A program made the translations under genes and the position numbers. A stretch of 64,000 nt of DNA from Morella rubra (Eukaryota > Streptophyta > Magnoliopsida > Fagales > Myricaceae). The notes under the pieces are model-generated. The model was not told the DNA's origin, searched no databases, and saw only the letters and a list, made by a program, of their open reading frames with translations. Within the stretch, counting starts at the first letter, position 1. Every line of letters begins with the position of its first letter. The stretch spans positions 25,005,531 to 25,069,530 of the forward strand of contig CM025854.1 of NCBI GenBank assembly GCA_003952965.2. The letters are read 5' to 3'. Positions 24,560 to 35,544 of this stretch are shown in pieces.

Positions 24560-27500
24560 ATGGTCGTGAACGACAGGCCCTTGAAGAGGATGAAGAGGAG
24601 GATCTTCGCCGATCTCTACGACTTCTTTAGCTTCCCCGAGGCGGCGGAGGCGGAGAAGGCCGTCGAAGGCCAGCAGCCCTTCAGGGACAGCGTGCGGACT
24701 TTTCTGGAGAGGCACGCGCAGCTCACGCTCACGCCTTCGGTGCTTCCGTCACTGCTGACGTGGCAGGTCCTGTTCCGGGTCACCAACTCACCGGATCCAG
24801 TGGTCGTTACCCTCTTCGTCGTTGAGGAGGACGTAACTGGATCTACCAGGAGATCCGTCTACTGTGATCAGTGCCGAGTCGTTGGTGAGTCGACTCGCAA
24901 CCTAATAAGTTAATTAAATGAGTAGAGCTTAAAAAGAAAACGGAAAATCTTTAACATTTATTTTTTAGTTAAATACTCGCCTTTTAAAATATTTAAAGTA
25001 ATAAATAGGATGACAAAACAGGCCGTACCCGAATGCTTTTTCGCTTACCTTTCCTTTTCTAACTATGAAGAAACTACGTTGTGCTTTCTATAGGATGGAG
25101 CGGGCATCCGGTGTGCCGAAAGCGATACCATTTCATAATAAGAAGGGAAGAGAGTGGGCATGCCATGGATGGATGCAAAGGCTCATGTTCGAAGTGCGGA
25201 AACCATTCCTATATCTCTGAAGCAAGGAGTAGATGCAAATGTGGCAGCTCAGAGGTTACAGCGGATGAAGATTTGGAAGACTGGGTGCATCTTCAACTTG
25301 AAGATCACACTCATCTTCTGCACGGTGTTGTGCACTCCAATGGCTACGGCCACCTTCTTACCCTCAATGGGAAGGAAGGCGGCTCCAAGTTTTTATCTGG
25401 ACGCGACATTATGGACTTCTGGGATAGGCTTTGTACATCACTTGCAGTCAGGTCTCATTTTTTTTTTTTTTTTTTCTGTTTCTTATTTCGTATCCTATGC
25501 TTTGTTTTGGATTGAATTCATCAAATAATTGCACTCAATTTCTGGAATGCGGTCTATGTTTTGGATTCCTTGGCAACACCACCATCAATCTTTAACAAGG
25601 AAATTTCCATCCGTTTATGGGGAGTTTAAGCGACCACTAATGGTTTAGACACCATCCCTTCGTATAGAACTAAAGCTTTTTAGATTTTACAAAATGTTCA
25701 AATAATACATGTGGAGGGTGTGCTGTAAACCAAAAAGGGCTGTTTGTATAGGCCATTTTAACATTTGTTATACCCTACTAACTATTACGGGCCTGATGAT
25801 TGGGGACCCCTTTTCCGTAGCATATGTGTGTTGCTATCAAATGTCTCTTTGGCTGGCGATGCGTCTCCATACTTCCCAACCTTTGGAGTGTTTGGTATTT
25901 CCATGCGAAACCTTTTCCTGGTCTGATTCAGAAACAAAAATAAAAAATGAAAATTAACACCAAAAATCGTTGCCATTGTTATTCACATTGAAGAGAAGAA
26001 ACAAACGGTAGGAAACACGAAAATTAAACACAACATAGAATAGAGGAGACAAACTTTTCCACATATTTCTTTCATGACAACATCACTCTCGCACTTTCTG
26101 TGTATGTGTGCCCGTTCCTGTGTTCTCCTAGCATCATTGAAATTTATGTTTGTTCGTCAGGAAAGTTAGCGTGATGGATGCATCAAAAAAATATGGGACA
26201 GAGTACCGGTTACTTCATGCAATCACCAAAGGGCATCCGTGGTATGGTGAATGGGGTTACGAATTTGGTGCGGGGAGCTATGCTCTTACGCAAGAGGCTT
26301 ACCGGAAAGCTGTAGATGAGCTGTCCAGCATGACCTTGTCGTCATTTTCGTTCCAGGGGAGAGGACCTCGAACTCGCATGCAGGACATTATTGCCTTTTA
26401 CCAGTCTCTATCAGACAAGCAACTTCAAACAATCAAAGATCTTTTCGCCCATCTGTTGAGTTTGATCCATAAAGCCCGTAAGGCAGCGGCACCTAGTACA
26501 TCTGAGAAGCCTGAATTCAGTACATCAGATACGTTGATTTCATGGACTAGGAATGATGTCGAGTGCGTGGAACAGGCAATGATTAAGGTGCTACTTGCAG
26601 CAGCTGGCGAAGCTAGCTGGGTGACAAGACGTGCTCTGAAGGGTGCAGTGTGCAAGTCAGCCTCTCCAGAGCTTCTTGATTATTGCCTGAAGCACTTGGG
26701 AGGGAAGATAGCAGCCAATGGTATGGTGGTTCTGTCCCGCTACAACAGCATTTCCAGTGCGGTGGAATTCAGGTATTAGGGGTGAAGATTGTTTTCGTAC
26801 AGGCACTGGTTCTGTTCCTGCCTAAATTTGATAAACTAATTTTGCTACTATCTACATTGGCAAACAGGCTTGAGCGTTCGAGTATGGTGCACGGTGGATC
26901 TGATTTGAACTCAAACTACCCATCTGCCGAACAAATTGTTTCTGATCTTAAGTTTCTATATGCTTCAATTCTACACCCAGACACCATGCTGAATTTCAGA
27001 CCTGAAGAAATGCGGGAACGTCTCATTGACTCAGCAACTAAGCTTCTTGACTGCAAGCAATTTATGAAGGACTACGAACCCAGTAGAATGGCAGCAAATA
27101 ACCCTTTTGCTATACAGCTCTGGTGTTATGTTGAACTCTCAGATCAGGCTAAAGATGACCTAGTCCTACCTCCTGAGCTAGTTATCTTGCCCCTAAATGC
27201 CACCTTTGCAGACCTTAAAAATGAAACTACTAGAGCTTTTCAACAAGTATATGCCATGTTTAAAAGGTTTCAGGCTGAGGAACTGCCAGACTTTGGCTCT
27301 ATAGAGGATTCTATTACCCTAAAACTTTTGGTTGGATCAAGTGCATCAATTCGAGTTCAAGGACAATGCCCTGCTAAGTATGGACTAAGCCGATTCCGTA
27401 TGGAGAGGGGCATGGAGAAATGGACAGTTGATTGTGCCTGTGGGGCTAAGGATGATGATGGTGAGAGAATGTTGGCTTGTGATACATGTGGTGTTTGGCA

Positions 27501-27723
27501 GCACACAAGATGTGCCGGAATTGACAATTCTGATGCAATCCCGACAAAGTTTGTTTGTGCGAGATGCTCCAAATTATACAGCAAGGTATCTGAAAAGGTC
27601 ACCGATACAGGCAGTGAAACAACTGGGGGATTGTTACCCAGTGCTTCTTGCAGGGATGCAGCAGTAGCAACTGATGGTCTTGGATTTGCCTCTAACGTGA
27701 CTTTGACATTTGGTGTACGCTGA
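24560..27723 (+). CDS. PHD-finger protein, MMD1/At1g33420-like
   Basis: Predicted nuclear chromatin-reading protein. Exons 24560-24884, 25094-25451, 26161-26772 and 26868-27723 join in frame to 716 aa, close to the family length of about 700. The N-terminus (LKRMKRRIFADLYDFFSFP) and the middle regions, including HPWYGEWGYEFGAGSYALT, are characteristic of this plant family. Near the C-terminus is a PHD finger in Cys4-His-Cys3 arrangement: CACGAKDDDGERMLACDTC, then GVWQHTRCAGID, then FVCARC. Known relatives include MMD1/DUET, needed in male meiosis, and the less studied At1g33420; the role here is inferred from family only. ATG at 24560 is the first in frame and sits in a GC-rich exon. The last exon alone is open upstream of its acceptor, but the phase-2 join at AG|G supports the acceptor at 26867. 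Confidence 0.9.
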
Positions 27724-28042
27724 TTGTTTCTAGTGTGTATAGTTGCTCATATATGTACAGTTTCGTGTGTTTTAGGATTGGATATAAGGCATTATGCCTT
27801 CCTTGACGAATGCTATTTAACAGTTTTGTCCCTTTCGTAGAAACTCAAGAGAAGAAAATTTTGTTTGCAATCGGGTTCATGAATGAGTTGCTAACGTTGT
27901 GAATTGACTTTCAAATGTTACTATCATTCAATTAGGATCCAATACAGCCAAGAACAAAAAAAAGGGGGCCCAACATAAGCAGCAAAAAGAAGTTCTAGCC
28001 AAAATCTTAAAAATTGCACTCGAGGCACTTACCTTTTTCGTT
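27724..28042. other. Convergent 3' ends of PHD and VPS9 genes
   Basis: The PHD gene (+) and VPS9 gene (-) converge with 319 bp between stop codons. This stretch presumably holds both 3' UTRs. I see no other feature. Confidence 0.6.
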
Positions 28043-31000
28043 TCAGCTTTCATGATCAGCATTTGCATTTATTCCCTCTGACCTTGTTAACAAAAAACTG
28101 GTTCCTTCTGATTGAGGAATTGAGGGTTCTGTCTTGGATGTAGAAAGGTGTCTTACAGCTGTAGACAGATTCGTATATTTTGTAACCACATCCTTGTAAA
28201 GACTCAACAGTCTCTCTACATCTTCGACTGTCAGATCACCTGCCTCTGCGTCCATGTAAGGATAATTTGATCTACCTAGTGCAATCAAAGGCATTTGAGG
28301 AGGTATTAGAGTGTCAATGTAGACAGTAATGCATTTTTCTCCCTTTCAAGGTGAGAAATAAAATTATGATGTTTTTAACAACTAGATCAATGACTCATGC
28401 ATGGGGTCTTAAGTAGAAACTGCAGCAGGCAAATGACAGCGGAATAAATAGCTCAATGCAATAGTACATACAACAGACCATTTGTAAAATTTAATAAAAA
28501 CAACAGGAGTTTGGGCGTACCACTTATATCTCTCTCTTTATTGTTCGTTCTTCTTGGAGGGCCAGGATCCGTTTGACCTTGCAATGTAGGAGAGGCATCT
28601 ATTTGAGTTGCTTTATTAGTTAATCGTGCTGCTTGCATGCTCTCCTCAAATTGGGTTTCATCCATAGAAAGAGATTTAGCACTTAGATCAACAACAAATG
28701 TCTTGGCTGAGACAAGATTTGTGAAATAATAAGCTGCTTCTGAGACAAGTTTGGCTTGCCTCCTGTACAACTGGATGAATTTCAGGTTAGAGTGCAACTG
28801 TGGAGGATTGGCCTGTTCATAACAAGTTTAAAACTTAGTAATACTGTTTAAGAATTCATCCTAGTTCTTGCGATAAGTAAAATAAAACCCACACCATTCG
28901 TTAAACAAAAATAAAAACATAGATTTTTACAACTTAAATGACGGCACCAATCAAAATGTAGTCATGATTTGCAGTGTCATTTCTTGGATGAATTTAGTAA
29001 CTAAGAAAACAAAGACTAGACCTTGAGCAAAATACATCAATAACACCCAAAATAATTCAGGAAGGTCCAACATACATCCCCCTGTTCTGTATCAGTTAAT
29101 TTTCACACACTAGTTTTTAATTCTCGACATTTCGACCCAAGTTATTACTCTCTCTCTCTCTCTCTTATCCCTTTGCCCTCAATGGCAATATAGGAGGAGG
29201 TTGCCGCGGCTCTACCTACCTGACAATGGTGACTGACCCTTCATTTCCATTGGCATGGACTGGAAGGGAGAGGGGAGAGACATCAGGGGCTATATAAAGG
29301 AAGAAGACAAAAATTGGTGGCCTAACTGGGTCTTAACACCCAAATATTAGAAACAGACATTTGAAATGCTGTTGACCTAGTACACATGGGATATCGGATC
29401 TCTTCCCCCTATGGTCAAACATGGACCTAGTCCATGGAATCAATCTTGATAGCTATATAGATAAGCAATCAACATGGATTTTGATTGAAAATGATGGCAG
29501 CCTTCACTCTGCTTATTCATGTCAAAATGGAGAACAAATTATCTTTTTGTTAGTTATGCTTCAATAATTCTAAAAATAATTCTATCATTATGAAGATCAC
29601 TTCTCATAAATATATGATGAAAAACTGCCAATAAGTAAGAAATAGAATCACCATCAGCAGAATGGCTTATTACCAAGGAGAGCTTGCCTTGATCGTAACA
29701 TATATGAGAACGGGAAGAAAGTCATCAAGCCCAGCCAGTACATGATTTTCTGACATTGATGCATTGAGCAACAAATTGTTGATGACCCTACAACAATTCA
29801 TAATACACAAAAGCTTCTCACGAGGAGCTTTGAAAGTGTTAATCTTCTGCAATTCTTTCTCTGCAAGCTGAGTCAGAAAAAGAAGGGGGAAATTATTAGT
29901 AGTCCTTTAGAGGAACAGGTAATATTATTACAACTGGTTGCAGGTATGGAAACAATGATGGGTTTTACATTAGTGATAAGGACAAATAAATAAGTGAAGA
30001 GGTTGCTCCAGGCACTTTGAGTAACCTTTGGAAAACAAACTTCTGGAACAATTAGGAGCTCTTGACCATGTGTATAGTTATTTGAAAATGAGACTCATAA
30101 TATTGATGCATTGTAATATCAGTGAACTCTTTCTTATGAGCTATTTTTTCACTATGTTTCTTATTCATTTAAGGGGGCTGGTATAAAATATGTTTAGCAT
30201 TTTGATTGTACCCATTTCCGCTAACACTTTGCTACTTCCACTGGCATAGATTTAGGGTCTCTTCAATAATAATAAAAAATATATATATCGGGTTTGGACG
30301 AATGTTGTTCTGAAACGAATTTAGAATTCTAACAATCCGCTATAAGAATGCTACTCATCTTCACAAAATCAATCTCACCAGGGCAACATTTTGATCTGTT
30401 TCATTGCTAATACTTAGAAGCTGTTTCCCTAAGTTCAACAAACACTATAATGAAATGCTCAATACTAAAGCAAATAAAGCATCCCAATGAAACAAACAAA
30501 TAGGATAAACCATGCCAAAAAATATAAACCAAGACCTTTTAAATAAACCTTTTGAAAATAGCATAGCATAAATAACATATTACACACATCTGAAGACTTA
30601 GAAAATGCCAACATGCATACCAGCCATGACGCTTCATTATGAAGAACTGCTGGAATATCTAAATGCTCGGGCTTCAAAAAGGTCTGCAACAAAGCTATCT
30701 TCTCCAAAATTTCACGATCAATCTTCGCATCCTCTGGAGCAGAAGCAAATGTCCGGGAGAACAACTTTGTCATCACATATTTCTCTAAACCCTGCAATAT
30801 GTATCACACAGAAGACAGTATATCTAGATCAATATGCCATCTCACATTTACAAACTAGGCAATTGCTTTACGCCAGTTCAAGTTCTCCACGAGAAAACAA
30901 TCATTTTAGCCTATTCTAAATTGAAAATACAAACTTTAAAACACACAGTCCGAAATGAAATTCTAACAATTTGAGAAAAGTCGCAATTAGGGCGGATGTA

Positions 31001-31391
31001 AAATTAACAGTACCTCCATTGCACAGTCAACTTCTTCATCAGTAGCACCCGTCCACAAAGGATGTTCCCTAATTGCAGCTTCCATTGTCAAGAAGAACTC
31101 TTGCACTCTTTTGCCATCATTCTCAGGGTTGGCAGCGTAAAAAGAAAACGATACTATGAAGCTGAAAAATGATATATTCATATCCAAATTTAGACTAGGG
31201 TTGCAATTAATAAAAAAGGGAAAAGATAAATGTTCTTATATTCTCCTCCTAATCAATATATGTGGCAAAAATCAAAAGTCGAAGAGCTGAATTCACCTTT
31301 TGATGGACCGGACGAGATCGAGGGAGGCAGGATTACGCATACGATCCAGAAAATCGTAGAAAGTGACGGACGCTGCAGCACTGGTCTCCAT
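28043..31391 (-). CDS. VPS9: VPS9-domain Rab5 guanine-nucleotide exchange factor (short form)
   Basis: Predicted activator of Rab5/ARA-type GTPases in endosomal trafficking. Six minus-strand exons join in phase: 31391-31297, 31161-31014, 30791-30621, 29867-29688, 28812-28521 and 28275-28043, giving 372 aa. The start METSAAASVTFYDFLDRMR leads into a helical bundle, HPLWTGATDEE, GLEKYVMTKLFSR, then the VPS9 domain with INNLLLNAS and DDFLPVLIYVTIKANPPQLH. The acidic D (about residue 187) and Y (about 194) needed for Rab exchange in this family are present. A conserved C-terminal segment, YPYMDAEAGDLTVEDVERLL, follows. Arabidopsis VPS9A is about 520 aa as I recall; the spacer between catalytic and C-terminal regions is much shorter here. 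Intron 4 needs a GC donor at 29687-29686. This is VPS9A/B-like; which one I cannot say. Confidence 0.9.
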
Positions 31392-32642
31392 CGATCAATT
31401 TACTTCTTTGCTCCCGCTATTCATCCAAACTCAACAAAAAAACAAATTCCGCCGGCAGAGCAGCATGAATATTGCATACAAGCCCTTTCTGAGGCTGATA
31501 AATCAAAGGAACAGCTATATTCCCACCAGCAGGCAGCAACTGGATTCTGCAATAAGAGGAACCAGTTACCAGAGGAAACGAAGAATGGTAGGTTTGGCAC
31601 GTGACACAGTGAATTTGACTCCATCGCCATCCGCACTATTCAATATTCAATTTCTGTGGGGAAGGTTAAATAGCCCAGAGCGAAAGAAGAGTGGCTCGGC
31701 CTGGGCCTGGCCTGGGCCTATTATATTTGGTTGGGTCGGGCTGATAGCTCCGAGTTAGGGATTTTTATTATTATTTTTCAGAATATTTATTCTTAGTACA
31801 TAACTTTTAACCAAATGTCAATTATATGTCTAAATTATGAAAACATCATGTTTAGTTATCAAATTATCAAAGTGCATCAATCGCCCTGTTCTGATCAAAT
31901 CGTTAAAAATGCGTCATGTAGTTTATTTTTTGTCTATTTCCAATATAGAAGTTAATGTAAGAATTAAACGAGACAATTTCGTAATTCAAATCTATAATTA
32001 ATGCGAGCTTACAGATAAAAGTTTCCTTTTTCTTTTTTTCTTTTGGTACGATACTTGTTTTGTTTATGATGTGAGTATCACATAGTTATACTGAAACTAG
32101 TCCAACTATGATCTGATTAATCAGTGTTCGTACAAAATTCTGTAAAATTTTAGCTTTAATCCATTCTGTATTGTATACTAGTGCCTTAAATGATGGAGAA
32201 TTCTGCAATTAATCTTTTTTTTTTAGTAACCAGAAGAAATCCAGTCCAGTCCAATGGACTTATTAAAATGGAACCCACCTGACGGAATGGTAAATTCAGT
32301 ACCGATGCAGTTTACTCCCTATTTATGTATAGCAGTGAAACTACTTTCTTGTAGGAGTCAGAACATTGATTTGGTAGCCACCATAGAACCATATAGAAGG
32401 CACTTCATTCAAAAGAAAAACTTTTTAGTAAATAATTGTCGGATGTAGAAGTTTAAATGCTACGCGTCTTGAGTGCTGGAAATGGTCGACTTTTGCTTCA
32501 ATTGTTCAGTTCTGGGCATCATCATCGGTCGACTTCTGCAAGCAACAGGTACTCAATTTGCAGTCCTCGGGGATCACTCTGTCTTCATATACATGTCATG
32601 TTTAAGGAGCTCGAGTTTTCTACTATGCTGCTACGTGCCTTT
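31392..32642. other. Spacer between VPS9 start and DCD-gene 3' end
   Basis: It contains the VPS9 promoter side (31392-31700, read on the minus strand) and AT-rich sequence from about 31760. A few open frames occur (for example 31363-31758 on +), but they overlap the VPS9 first exon or lack any recognisable content. No TATA box stood out. Confidence 0.5.
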
Positions 32643-34273
32643 TTAGAGCTCCTCTTCGTTAAACAAATCAAGCAGTGCCAGTGCCTGCCATAAAATTGAT
32701 TTGTCTCGAGTGAAAGATACGTAACAAAAGATCTCGCCTGGACTCTCTTATCTTTTGAGATGGTCTGAGTGGAGACAGGCATAGAAGCTTACCTCAGGCA
32801 CGGTGAGCTGCAATCGGAACTTTGGGCCGTCATAGTGATGTAAAATTGGCCTAAATGCGTCCTCTTCTAATGGTTTGCATTTCTTCTTGATTTGTATTCT
32901 AACCTGAAATAAAAAATTCCAACCATTTTCTTTCAAAATCTACTACAGGAGAAAAGTTAAAGAGAATATGTTGACCATTTTGCAGAGGATTTTTTTTTTT
33001 TTTTTACCTGTGCCGGAAACCTTGATTCCCCTTTGCACTTCTTGTCTTCCCATGCTGTTGGGTCTATGTTCGACCCTCCAAAACTCATTGCCTTTTTATT
33101 CGTCTCCAAAAAAACAAAATAAATTAAACGAAAGACAGAAAATAGTCCGTTCTATGGAGTTCAGCTTTTTGAAGATTTTCAAGGCTCAACCAAGAAAACG
33201 ACTGAAAGCAGAAAATAAACTCGGCACTGATAGAGAAGATGTGTAGCATCCAAACCTGGAATACTCCGTGCAGCTGATGCTCTGTGTAGTTATAAAGAAA
33301 AAGTGGTAAGCCAGGGGTTATCGCCCTGACAGAGTCCTTATATTTCTGAGGCAGCCCTGCAAAGAAAATAGACCACCAATAAGATTCAGCATTCTTGCCT
33401 GTGACTTCTAGCTCAAACTATACTGTATTTTTCTATAAAGCAGAGTATAGGGTCTGTGATTAAGTGGTATAACTTTTCTCCCTCTTATATGTTTTGACAC
33501 GCAGCTGTAAATTATTAGATTTTGTACAAACAGTTGGTGTTTGGACGATTGAGACATATGATTCTGAAATGGAAGAGTCTACCAGTCACCCGAAACCAGT
33601 TTCATTTGGAAGTCGCTCAGACTAGAAAATCGTGACAAACAATTTATAATTTGCTGATCATGTCCTAGTTTTAGCTCAAAAAAGTAGAGTATTAGGCATC
33701 AAATTCAGATGGGACGGATTTGTTTGGGTTGAGTTCAATTCGGATGGCTACTTTTGGATGAGTAGTATTCAATTCTGCTTGTTTTCTAAGCTTTAGCCGA
33801 CTATATCAGTGACATGGAACAACAGAAAAGTTTGTAGATTTCCTGACCAATGCAAATAAAGTCAGAACAGAGACAAGAAGAGTTGGGAACTTACCAAAGA
33901 GTTGGCGCCGGAGATCCTCTTGCATCGTCTCATTGTTGCAAACAAAAATAAAGCCTCCCAAGGCCTCATTCCTGGGCAGCATTTCAGCAGGGGGCAGCGT
34001 TTTATACCATTTGTCAGGCTGCTGGATTTTCATCTCAGAGAACTTCAGCGACATATCGGAAAACTGATACTTTCGGCAAGGACCATCATCATCAATGTTA
34101 GCATATCTTTCTGCCATTCTCAGTTCATTGTCAAATGGAAGCCTCGATGCCACTGACCTCCATCCTTGATAATCATCTGCAGTGGCCACTGCTTGATGGA
34201 ACAGGAACTCAGTGCCGAATTGCCATAGAGAGCTTCCATTTGTAGAGCTGCTAAGGGGATTATTGTTAATCAT
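32643..34273 (-). CDS. DCD-domain (development and cell death) protein, NRP-like
   Basis: Five minus-strand exons, 34273-33895, 33356-33256, 33091-33008, 32903-32793 and 32684-32643, join in frame to 238 aa. The DCD domain occupies residues 105-236. It opens with LGGFIFVCNNETMQEDLRRQ and LFGLPQKY, continues with TPGLPLFLYNYTEHQLHGVF, NIDPTAWEDKK and FPAQVRIQIKKKCKPLEED, and ends with LLDLFNEEEL. DCD proteins such as soybean N-rich proteins and Arabidopsis At5g42050 act in ER/osmotic-stress-induced cell death signalling; the assignment here rests on the domain. The N-terminal 100 residues are not strongly asparagine-rich and are shorter than in the NRPs I recall. The start ATG lies about 25 bp from a long (GA/CT)n tract in the leader. 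The last exon encodes only 13 residues but closes the domain exactly. Confidence 0.88.
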
Positions 34274-34293
34274 TGACGTTGTGTGTGAGTGTC

Positions 34294-34295
<2 letters not shown>

Positions 34296-34350
<55 letters not shown>

Positions 34351-34352
34351 GT
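34296..34352. repeat. (GA)n microsatellite in the DCD-gene leader
   Basis: Almost uninterrupted GA dinucleotides lie over about 57 bp, just 5' of the DCD ATG (as CT on the coding strand). In plants such CT/GA tracts in 5' leaders are common near transcription starts and can bind GAGA-type BPC factors. Length polymorphism is likely. Confidence 0.9.
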
Positions 34353-35544
34353 GTGTTAAACTCTTGTTACCTAGAAATGAATGGCCTTTGCCACCTTATA
34401 AAGATCTGTGGTAGTTCTTTTGTTTCTCTGTCTTGTTTTATCTTTACCCAGAATTTGAACCAAGAGTCCGCCATTGCACTCCATTACCTAATCCTGTAGC
34501 ATTCCCGTTTGATTTTTAAATCTCTTTCCAACTTTCTTAGAAAGGCGATCAATGCATTCATTAGAACTGTCCCATTCGGGTCCACGTTCCCACAATTTAC
34601 TAATGTTTGGATCCAGACAATGCAGATGTGGACTGCCAGGAAATTTTTGAAATTTTGAGCAGTCGAAATTGGACAAGTAATAGTCTTCTCCGCAAGTATG
34701 CTTGTGCTGTTGGATCCACAACTACCCAAGATAATTTTGGTGCGCTCCTTGATTGCTGCTCAATTTGTACATTGTTACCTAGACCTACTTACCCTAACTC
34801 TAAAAGCATCCAAGTCTGGCTTCCGTATTTTTTGCCCCCTAATAACAGAAGGATCATTCTATCCGTGGCAAAAGATTTTTGGATCCAAAATACCTCAACC
34901 ACGCGCCTTACCTTAGACTCTAAAATTGACAGATTTTACAAACAAACAGACCCTTAATATGCTGAGCAATTTACACGTTTCCATGTTTTTCCTTCAGTAG
35001 CAAACTATGTTTATACTGATTGATAGTTTTGTTGGTTACGTGGTGATGGGCTTATAGTAGATATGGCTCAAAACGAACATTCTATAATGGGGTACTCCTA
35101 TGATCATGCCAAGAGAGGGTAGCTACACTGTTTGCCACCTCCCCCCTTTAAACCAAAAAGAAAAAAAAAAACACTCGAATACCCCCTAGTTTTGTCTTAG
35201 TGCAGCTGAAAACAGCCTCTTCAAAAGGTCGGTCATAACCTTCCTGCAGGTCTGTGGAGAAGCAGCAGAGGCCAAATACTAGGCAAATAGACAGATAAAT
35301 CAAATCAGAGGTCCAATCCCGTAAAACAACATAGAAAAATGAGTCGAATTCATCAACACTAGATGAGCTATTATTGAAGAACATTGGACAACACCGGCAA
35401 TATTATCTGTAAGCATTGTTGAGGCCGCTGCGCAAGGTTACATGCCTGACGAGTACGTTTTACAAACTACTGCTTTTATTCCACCTCCAACAGCTAAACT
35501 TCCCCTACACTTCTTGTAAGCCAAGTACTGCAAGCATAAATGTC
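34353..35544. other. Promoter side of the DCD gene and spacer
   Basis: No gene recognised between the DCD leader and the 3' end of the first monooxygenase. Open frames on both strands near 34480-34960 overlap each other and resemble nothing I know. The A-rich run at 35156-35172 is unremarkable. Confidence 0.5.
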
